From positions 186,001-250,000 of the forward strand of contig NZ_CP085953.1 of NCBI RefSeq assembly GCF_020735385.1: a stretch of DNA of 64,000 bases, given 5' to 3'. The stretch is from Granulicatella elegans (GTDB lineage: Bacteria > Bacillota > Bacilli > Lactobacillales > Aerococcaceae). The position numbers and the translations under genes were made by a program. Of this stretch, positions 58,287 through 64,000 are shown in pieces. Within the stretch, counting starts at the first letter, position 1. Every line of letters starts with the position of its first letter. The notes below the pieces were generated by a model. That model was not told the DNA's origin. It saw nothing but the letters and a program-made list of their open reading frames with translations, and searched no databases.

Positions 58287-58840
58287 TAGTAAGAGTCATC
58301 TTCTTTCACTTGATAGAATTCTAATTCTACAACAGTTTCACGACCAAACATTTCAATTGTTACTTTAACTTTTTGTTTTTCGTCATCGATTTCTGTTACT
58401 TTACCGCTCATACCATCAAAGGCACCTTCAGTGATAATAACATAATCTCCAACTTTAACATGCAAATCTACTGGCGCATGAGTTGGCACTCCTAAGCGAC
58501 CTAATAATGTTTCTACTTCTTCTGGCAATAATGGAGATGGTTTAGAACCCGCTCCGTGAGATCCTACAAATCCTGTAACACCTGGAGTATTTCGTACAAC
58601 ATACCACGCTTGGTCTGACATAATCATTTCAACTAATACATAACCTGGGAAAGTTTTACTTACTATAACTTTTTCCTTTCCATCTTTCACTTCCACTTCT
58701 TCATCCTCTGGAACAATTACTCGAAAAATATTTTCTTCCATTCCCATTGAACTAATACGTAATTCAATATTTGATTTCACTTTATTTTCATATCCTGAAT
58801 AAGTATGTAATACATACCATTCTTTTGCTGCATTACTCAT
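58286..58840 (-). CDS. nusG: Transcription termination/antitermination factor NusG
   Basis: The 184-residue factor binds RNA polymerase. The N-terminal NGN domain has KEWYVLHTYSGYENKVK, and the C-terminal KOW domain has VKVGDYVIITEGAFDGMSGKV. ATG codons at 58843 and 58840 are both possible after GGAGG; spacing favours 58840. A terminator-like hairpin lies between secE and this gene, so it is partly uncoupled from secE. Confidence 0.96.
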   Translation of the reverse strand: MSNAAKEWYVLHTYSGYENKVKSNIELRISSMGMEENIFRVIVPEDEEVEVKDGKEKVIVSKTFPGYVLVEMIMSDQAWYVVRNTPGVTGFVGSHGAGSKPSPLLPEEVETLLGRLGVPTHAPVDLHVKVGDYVIITEGAFDGMSGKVTEIDDEKQKVKVTIEMFGRETVVELEFYQVKEDDSY

Positions 58841-58870
58841 CATAATTCCTCCTAATATTTTTTCATACAA

Positions 58871-58896
58871 AAAAACCTTCTCACTTGAAGGTTTTT
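58871..58896 (-). terminator. Hairpin with T run between secE and nusG
   Basis: AAAAACCTTC and GAAGGTTTTT arms with loop AAGTGA, followed by T7 on the minus strand, 30 bases before the nusG start. It could act as a terminator or attenuator. Confidence 0.75.
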
Positions 58897-58936
58897 GCTT
58901 GTTTTTATTATACCACTATTTTATAACTCTTGCGAA

Positions 58937-59107
58937 TTATTTAATAATTAATTTAAATGCATTTGAAATAGCGAAATCCACCACAGTGAAAAAGCCTAAT
59001 GCAAGTAATACTGCCATCACAACTGTTAATGTATATTTATTGACTTCTTTACCAGTTGGCCATGTTACTCTCTTCATTTCTTTAACAATATTTACTAAAA
59101 AACGCAT
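58937..59107 (-). CDS. secE: Preprotein translocase subunit SecE
   Basis: This 56-residue single-span membrane protein reads MRFLVNIVKEMKRVTWPTGK, with the conserved TWPT motif, followed by one helix (residues 25-50). SecE joins SecY in the Sec channel. It lies between rpmG and nusG, the usual order in Firmicutes. Confidence 0.95.
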   Translation of the reverse strand: MRFLVNIVKEMKRVTWPTGKEVNKYTLTVVMAVLLALGFFTVVDFAISNAFKLIIK

Positions 59108-59126
59108 TCGAAACTGCTCCTCTCGA

Positions 59127-59279
59127 TTATTTAGTTTCTCGATGTAGTGTTTGTTTATTGCAAAACTTACAGAATTTTTTTAATTCTAAACGTTCGACAC
59201 GTTTATTTTGTCCTAAAGTAAGTGTATAGTTTCTTGAACCACATACACTACATGCCAACGCTGCTTTCTTTTGTGCCAT
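59127..59279 (-). CDS. rpmG: Ribosomal protein L33
   Basis: The 50-residue protein [20 protein letters not shown] carries two CxxC pairs (C10/C13 and C37/C40), so it is a zinc-binding C+ type. It lies 19 bases upstream of secE. Confidence 0.95.
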   Translation of the reverse strand: MAQKKAALACSVCGSRNYTLTLGQNKRVERLELKKFCKFCNKQTLHRETK

Positions 59280-59353
59280 ATTTTCACTACTCTCTTTCTT
59301 CTACTATATCATATCTATTCAATCATAAAATTCTCAGTGCCAATTGTCAAGCA

Positions 59354-60292
59354 TTAGCGAAAAAATATCACACTAATGACTAATAATAATATTTGCATGA
59401 CATGAATCATCAATATGTTTTTAATCGCTAATGCAAAAGTTGTTCGTTTCTCTTGTTTTTGAAGGAAGAGTTGAATATTTTTATACACTGGAATTGCAAC
59501 TACTAAAGTCCCTAGCATTAACATTGGTGCTATTTGTAATACGACTGCTAACAGCATTGCTACAAAACTAATGAAATAGAGGACTTGGTATAATGTTAAC
59601 GCCGTTGGTTTCCCGATATAATACACTAATGTATAGCGATGATTCGTAATATCTGTCTCTAAATCACATAAATTATTACTTAACATAATATTCGCAATCG
59701 TACATACTAATGGCAATGAGAGCAGTGCTACTTTGAAGTGATCTAACAACGATAATCGGACAACTAACATTCCTTGTTCGAATCCCATCCACGCAAAACT
59801 TGCTTCTGGAGAGTTTAGGAAAATCACAATCCAAAAAATTCCAAATCCCATAGTCACTCCTGACAACACTTCTCCTAACGGCATCCTCGAAATTGGAATC
59901 GGACCAAAAGTATAAAAAATACCAATCACAAAACAAAGTGCGCCCACAAATAATAAAATCACATTCGTTCTCATCACTAAAATGATTCCAATAATCGTTG
60001 CAATACCGACTAGAGCAGTAAATATAATGGTTGCCTGTTTCACCGTTAAAGATGATGTTCCAATAATATTTTCTTCTTGGCGGTACGTTTTATTTTTCGC
60101 TTTGACATAGTCCATCAAATTATTCATAACGGTCGTTGCCATATCAAAACATAACATTCCAACAAAGAACAACATCATATTCACAGCGTTGCAATTTCCG
60201 AATGTCCAAATGGAAAAGAGTAATCCGACCACAAAAGGAATGACACTCGCAATTTTCGTTCTTAACTCTACTAATTCTATAATATCTTTCAT
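59354..60292 (-). CDS. dmkA: Prenyltransferase of the UbiA/MenA family for extracellular electron transfer (DmkA-like)
   Basis: This 312-residue membrane prenyltransferase joins a polyprenyl chain to a naphthoate acceptor. The Asp-rich motifs are in MNNLMDYVKAKN near residue 66 and LSNNLCDLETDITNHRY near 210, and eight or nine helices are visible. Position beside FmnB, PplA, DmkB and Ndh2 identifies it as the EET-type demethylmenaquinone enzyme and not the respiratory MenA. The start at 60292 overlaps the FmnB stop region and has GGAGGGG upstream. Confidence 0.88.
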   Translation of the reverse strand: MKDIIELVELRTKIASVIPFVVGLLFSIWTFGNCNAVNMMLFFVGMLCFDMATTVMNNLMDYVKAKNKTYRQEENIIGTSSLTVKQATIIFTALVGIATIIGIILVMRTNVILLFVGALCFVIGIFYTFGPIPISRMPLGEVLSGVTMGFGIFWIVIFLNSPEASFAWMGFEQGMLVVRLSLLDHFKVALLSLPLVCTIANIMLSNNLCDLETDITNHRYTLVYYIGKPTALTLYQVLYFISFVAMLLAVVLQIAPMLMLGTLVVAIPVYKNIQLFLQKQEKRTTFALAIKNILMIHVMQILLLVISVIFFR

Positions 60293-60293
60293 A

Positions 60294-61394
60294 TTAATGC
60301 GTCCCCTCCCATGTATATTGATCATTCGTTAGTTTAAACGCATTTTTAATAGAATTTGAAACATAGACTTTCTTATCTCGAGTCATGAAGACTGCATCCA
60401 CATCATCTTTTTGATTGACATATTTCAACCCTTCTTCTACACCGATTGAAAACATTGAAGTTGATAATGCATCTCCTCGTGTAGAACTTGAGACAATAAT
60501 TGAAACTCCTGCAATGTCATTTTCATATGGATATCCTGTTTTTGGATTTAAAATATGATGATAAGTCTTACCATCTACTTCTAAATAACGTTCATATATC
60601 CCAGAAGTTACAATTGTCTTTTCTTTTTCTAAAATCGTTCCTAAAGTTGTACCGCGACTTTCTAGCGGATCTTGCAACCCAACATTCCAAGCTACCCCAT
60701 CTCGCGCAGGAGAACCACCCATTACAACAATATTTCCTCCTAAATCAAGAACCGCTGTTGTCACACCTTCTTTTTTAAAGAAATTCCATAATTGATCTGC
60801 AATGAACCCTTTCGCAATTCCACCTAAATCTAGTAACATTCCTTTTTGAGTTAGAAAGACACTTTTTTCTTCATCATTTAAAACGACATTTTTATAATTC
60901 ACTAAAGGTAGTGCATCATCAATTTCTTTTTGGGATGGTTTTCTAGCATCTGGGAATCCAATTCTCCATAAGCTTGTTAGAGGACCTACTGTAATATCAA
61001 AACTACCATCAAATTCCTCACTATAAGCTAGACCTTGTTTAATGACATCATATACTTCATCGCTGACTACAACCGCATGATCTCCTGCCGCCTCATTAAT
61101 CACATCTACTTCAGAACCACTCGCATTCACTGTAATTCGAGCTTCCAAATCTTTCACCATTGTAAATGCGCGCGTTAATAATTCTTCAGTATTTGGATGA
61201 TAAACAGATAACGCTACTGCAGTCCCTAGTAAAAAATCTGTTTTCTTAACAGGAGACTTAATAATTTCTCTAGGTGTTTTCACGGAAGCTGATGAAACAA
61301 CTTCTACTTTTTGAACTTTCTTTTGTTGGCAACTCACTAATCCAATTGAACTTAAAGCAAGAGTTGTTACCAACAACCATTTATTGATTTTCAT
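60294..61394 (-). CDS. fmnB: FMN transferase FmnB (ApbE family lipoprotein)
   Basis: The 366-residue extracellular lipoprotein attaches FMN to target proteins through Thr. A lipobox SIGLVSC anchors it. The ApbE domain has GSEVDVINEAAG near residue 100, LDLGGIAKGFIAD near 185, LDLGGNIVVMGG near 215 and the TRGDALSTSMFSIG metal/flavin motif near 320. Its likely substrates here are PplA and perhaps other surface flavoproteins. The start at 61394 has AAGGAGAG upstream. Confidence 0.93.
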   Translation of the reverse strand: MKINKWLLVTTLALSSIGLVSCQQKKVQKVEVVSSASVKTPREIIKSPVKKTDFLLGTAVALSVYHPNTEELLTRAFTMVKDLEARITVNASGSEVDVINEAAGDHAVVVSDEVYDVIKQGLAYSEEFDGSFDITVGPLTSLWRIGFPDARKPSQKEIDDALPLVNYKNVVLNDEEKSVFLTQKGMLLDLGGIAKGFIADQLWNFFKKEGVTTAVLDLGGNIVVMGGSPARDGVAWNVGLQDPLESRGTTLGTILEKEKTIVTSGIYERYLEVDGKTYHHILNPKTGYPYENDIAGVSIIVSSSTRGDALSTSMFSIGVEEGLKYVNQKDDVDAVFMTRDKKVYVSNSIKNAFKLTNDQYTWEGTH

Positions 61395-61486
61395 ATTTCT
61401 CTCCTTAAATGTATAAATTCCATTCAAATAGTCTACTAAATTTTTCACAATAACTCAAGCCAAACTCCTGTTTCCCAAAAACAAAA

Positions 61487-61506
61487 AACCGAGCCTAAGC
61501 CCGGTT
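61487..61506 (-). terminator. Terminator after pplA
   Basis: AACCGGGC/GCTCGGTT arms with TTAG loop are followed by T6 on the minus strand. Confidence 0.85.
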
Positions 61507-61522
61507 CATCGTCAAATTGAAA

Positions 61523-62047
61523 TTAGCCTTGAGGTGCTGCCACCTTAATTTCTTTAGTGTCACCTTTTTGAGCTGCTTCAATTAATTTATTTGCATATTC
61601 TACAAATGAAGTGTGTGCATGTGTTGCTCCTGCAACTACTTCAACATCTGATGGAGTTTGTTTTTGTACTAAACCAACATTGTATGCTTTGAAGTATTCA
61701 GCTGGTCCAACTTTAACTTTATCTTTCATTTGTTTTTCATAAGCTTCATCTTCTGATTTACGTTTGCCATCTTTATTTAAGTTGTCATAATCTGAAGAAG
61801 TGATTTTGCCACCTTCAACTACGATTGTAAATTCTACATGCCAACCACGTTTGTCAGTTTCAGATACTAATTTGTAAGTACCATCTTTTAATTCTCCTGA
61901 AGCAGTAGATTTTGCTGCTTGAGTAGTTGCTGCTGTTGTAGTTGCAGTAGATGAAGTTGTTGATTTAGAACCTCCACCACATGCAGTTAATACAACTACT
62001 GATGATAATAAAACAGCTGCTGTTGCTAATGATTTTTTGATTGTCAT
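61523..62047 (-). CDS. pplA: FMN-binding surface lipoprotein PplA-like
   Basis: This 174-residue lipoprotein has the lipobox VVLTAC and a Ser/Thr/Ala-rich linker, then one FMN-binding domain: LKDGTYKLVSETDKRGWHVEF, then EVVAGATHAHTSFVEYANKL near residue 140. The Thr of GAT is the likely site of FMN attachment by FmnB. Listeria PplA has two such domains; this protein has only one. It should pass electrons from the quinone pool to outside acceptors. The start at 62047 (AGGA 8 bases upstream) is preferred over 62056. Confidence 0.88.
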   Translation of the reverse strand: MTIKKSLATAAVLLSSVVVLTACGGGSKSTTSSTATTTAATTQAAKSTASGELKDGTYKLVSETDKRGWHVEFTIVVEGGKITSSDYDNLNKDGKRKSEDEAYEKQMKDKVKVGPAEYFKAYNVGLVQKQTPSDVEVVAGATHAHTSFVEYANKLIEAAQKGDTKEIKVAAPQG

Positions 62048-62230
62048 TTGATTCATCCTTTTCTATTTAATTTTAGAATTTAGTAAATCCTTTTGGTATT
62101 ATTATACCATGTTCCATTTTCTTTGCAAACTTAAACTGAAAGAACCATTTATCAGGCCCTATCTTCTACATCTCCCCAAAATTTCTATACGATCGACATC
62201 TTCTATTTTCAAGATGCCTCTTATACAATA

Positions 62231-62271
62231 AAACTCCAATCAACAGTCTATGCCACTATCAATTGGAGTTT
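62231..62271. terminator. Terminator after dmkB
   Basis: AAACTCCAAT and ATTGGAGTTT arms (21-base loop) lie 10 bases after the dmkB stop and are followed by T-rich sequence. Confidence 0.75.
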
Positions 62272-62280
62272 ATTTTACGA

Positions 62281-63258
62281 TTACATCGTGCGTTCTAATA
62301 ATTGTTTCGTTAATTGCGTTACTGTTGCCTTCATATCACTTTCAGGCAAACGTTCAATTTGAGACAACGCTTGTTTCGTATATTGCATTGCTAATTGTTG
62401 TGCTTTTTGCAGCCCACCAGAATCATGCACTAATTTCCTTAGTACCAATCTTTCTTCTTCAGAAATTTCTTGTTTTTTTTCTAGCAAAGGAATAATCTTT
62501 TGAGAGTTATTTTCCATTGCATAAATTAGCGGCGCTGTATAAATCCCTTGCGCAACATCTTCTAGAACAGGTTTTCCAAATTCTTGAGGAGTTACTTGAT
62601 AATCTAAGATGTCATCTAAAATTTGAAACGCCATGCCAATTTGCTGACCAATTTTCTTTGCTCTGAGTGCATCATCCATTTCTCCTAATGTTGCGCCCAT
62701 ATAACAACTAATCATGAATAACTGGGCTGTCTTTCCCTCAATTCGTTTCAAATATTCTTGAAGTCCTAAATCATAGCGATAACAATTTCTCATTTGAGCT
62801 AATTCGCCTTCTAGAACTCGAGCCATACCATTTGTTGGAAGGACAATCCCTTCTAAATCTTTCACATATTCTGATAAGAGTTTATAACAACTCGTTAAAA
62901 TAAAATCTCCTGCATAAATTGCTACACGATTTCCATAACGAGAGTTAATCGTTTTTTGACCTCTTCTCATATCCGCTTCATCAATCACATCATCATGGAG
63001 TAATGTTGCAACATGTAACAGTTCTAACGCCGCTGCAACGGCTCTTACTTGTTGCTGTTTCCCATTGTTACTCCAATTAGCAAATAATGTTAGATACGCT
63101 GGACGAATCATTTTCCCACCTTGTTGTAGCATCGTTACAATTGCTTGATGAATAGCTTGATCTTCCATTTCAACACTGTCTAACATTAACTGACGAATAG
63201 CTGATAATTCTTGTTTTAAAAACGGGTATTCATTCCACATTGAATGAATCATTTCCAT
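62281..63258 (-). CDS. dmkB: Polyprenyl diphosphate synthase (DmkB-like)
   Basis: This 325-residue trans-prenyltransferase builds the isoprenoid tail for demethylmenaquinone. The first Asp-rich motif is LLHDDVIDEADMRRG near residue 83, the second QILDDILDYQ near 207. GGKMIRPAYLTLF and GKTAQLFMISCYMGA are the other family blocks. The start at 63258 has GGAGAAA upstream. It is placed in the EET locus between Ndh2 and PplA; a role in general isoprenoid synthesis is possible but less likely. Confidence 0.9.
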   Translation of the reverse strand: MEMIHSMWNEYPFLKQELSAIRQLMLDSVEMEDQAIHQAIVTMLQQGGKMIRPAYLTLFANWSNNGKQQQVRAVAAALELLHVATLLHDDVIDEADMRRGQKTINSRYGNRVAIYAGDFILTSCYKLLSEYVKDLEGIVLPTNGMARVLEGELAQMRNCYRYDLGLQEYLKRIEGKTAQLFMISCYMGATLGEMDDALRAKKIGQQIGMAFQILDDILDYQVTPQEFGKPVLEDVAQGIYTAPLIYAMENNSQKIIPLLEKKQEISEEERLVLRKLVHDSGGLQKAQQLAMQYTKQALSQIERLPESDMKATVTQLTKQLLERTM

Positions 63259-63286
63259 AATTTTTTCTCCAATCACTATAGACAAA

Positions 63287-63305
63287 AAGCCGGCAAAGCC
63301 GACTT
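63287..63305 (-). terminator. Terminator after ndh2
   Basis: AAGTCGGC/GCCGGCTT arms with TTT loop and a T5 run on the minus strand lie 9 bases after the ndh2 stop. Confidence 0.82.
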
Positions 63306-63314
63306 TTATCTTAT

Positions 63315-64000
63315 TTAACGTTCTTGTTTATCTGCACCGAAACCATAAATATGTTTCGAAGTTCCATACCACCATTTACCAGCAGTTTTTTGGAACCATG
63401 GAATGAAGTAGTAATCTAAACCAAATGCACGTCCTGATCCGTTCATTAAAGCAATAGCTGCTGGGATAAACCACATATTTACCCAGTAGAACATACCTGA
63501 CAATACAAATGTTGTGACTAATCCAACGGTTACTGCATTGACAATCCACGTTAAGAATCCAGCCATAATTGCTAAACCGATGGCTAATTCTACAAATGAC
63601 ATAATTGTTTGCATAACATGAGCTACTTCAACGTTTGGAATCATGATTTGCATAATTGAAGCAAACCAGTCTGGCATTTTATCTAATACCATCATTGGCT
63701 GTTCCCCATATGAATAGTTAAATCCAAATGAAGTTGCTACTTCCGCTACTGTTTGAGTTGCTGCTCCACTTGCTGCTGCTACTGTTTCAGCTGCTCCACT
63801 TGCTGCACTTGTTGGTTCAACTAACCAAGGGAATGGGAATGCTAAATGCGTTCCATCAATCCAACTATGTGCACCCCAAAGACCAAAGATTTTCTTCAAT
63901 CCCTCGATTGTCCACATTCCACCATAGAATAAGCGTAATGGTAATGCCCAAAGAACATTCCCGTAACGAGATAAATGTCCACGGAAGATATTACGACGAT
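63315..64000 (-). CDS. ndh2: C-terminal part of EET type II NADH dehydrogenase (Ndh2), 5' end outside the window
   Basis: The frame is open from the window edge: RRNIFRGHLSRYGNVLW precedes the internal Met at 63917, so the gene extends beyond 64000. The visible 228 residues form a membrane module with at least three helices (near HVMQTIMSFVELAIG and NAVTVGLVTTFVLSG) and an Ala/Ser-rich insert. This is the C-terminal extension that marks the Ndh2 of EET loci, absent from ordinary Ndh. The flavin domains lie upstream, outside the window. It would oxidise NADH and reduce demethylmenaquinone. Confidence 0.82.
   Translation of the reverse strand, partial: RRNIFRGHLSRYGNVLWALPLRLFYGGMWTIEGLKKIFGLWGAHSWIDGTHLAFPFPWLVEPTSAASGAAETVAAASGAATQTVAEVATSFGFNYSYGEQPMMVLDKMPDWFASIMQIMIPNVEVAHVMQTIMSFVELAIGLAIMAGFLTWIVNAVTVGLVTTFVLSGMFYWVNMWFIPAAIALMNGSGRAFGLDYYFIPWFQKTAGKWWYGTSKHIYGFGADKQER

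Overview
The window is 64 kb from the chromosome of a low-GC Gram-positive bacterium. Low GC, strong AGGAGG ribosome sites, the mevalonate enzyme MvaS, SpxA, RlmN, many PTS permeases, an LPxTG surface lyase and a 22-gene tRNA array after the rRNA genes all point to Lactobacillales. A host-associated member of the Carnobacteriaceae or Enterococcaceae (for example a Granulicatella-like organism) fits best, but the genus is inference only.

Layout. (1) 1-2,047: an amidase and an FAD oxidoreductase cut by the window edge. (2) 2,130-16,260: a glycosaminoglycan locus, all on the minus strand. A surface PL8 lyase cleaves hyaluronate-type polymers. Mannose-family PTS permeases import the unsaturated disaccharides. 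A GH88 unsaturated glucuronyl hydrolase and a cytoplasmic heparinase II/III-family lyase cut them, and KdgK and KdgA finish the uronate branch. Two perfect 12-bp palindromes (TTAACGCGTTAA) mark the two main promoters. (3) 16,289-17,868: an IS3-family (IS150-like) element. (4) 17,895-20,725: aminotransferase, Lrp regulator and a P-loop protein. (5) 20,926-22,610: an ISL3-family element with an exact 8-bp target duplication that splits a small membrane-protein ORF. (6) 22,793-29,486: PepC, SpxA, TrpS, IlvE, a lipoprotein, PrsA and a frameshifted LysM-3D cell-wall protein. (7) 29,823-30,041: a candidate structured RNA. (8) 30,213-37,384: an operon joining a complete cellobiose-type PTS to two metallopeptidases and a MalY/PatB C-S lyase under a PRD regulator, with no glycosidase. 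(9) 37,594-49,606: RlmN, asparaginase, MvaS, a dimethylargininase/transporter/GntR islet lying between MvaS and acetyl-CoA acetyltransferase and bounded by a perfect 20-bp direct repeat, then a DUF2974 hydrolase, a DUF1846 protein and Pcp. (10) 49,642-56,662: an rRNA operon read on the minus strand (16S, 23S, 5S, then 22 tRNAs). (11) 56,889-59,279: tRNA-Thr, PepT, NusG, SecE and L33. (12) 59,354-64,000: an extracellular electron transfer locus (DmkA, FmnB, PplA, DmkB and the C-terminal part of Ndh2).

The most interesting candidates are the PTS-peptidase-C-S lyase operon, whose substrate cannot be an ordinary beta-glucoside if the gene content is a guide, and the dimethylargininase islet. Several genes appear broken or switchable by one base: the sorting signal of the PL8 lyase, the 3D domain of the LysM protein, and the ORF split by the ISL3 element.
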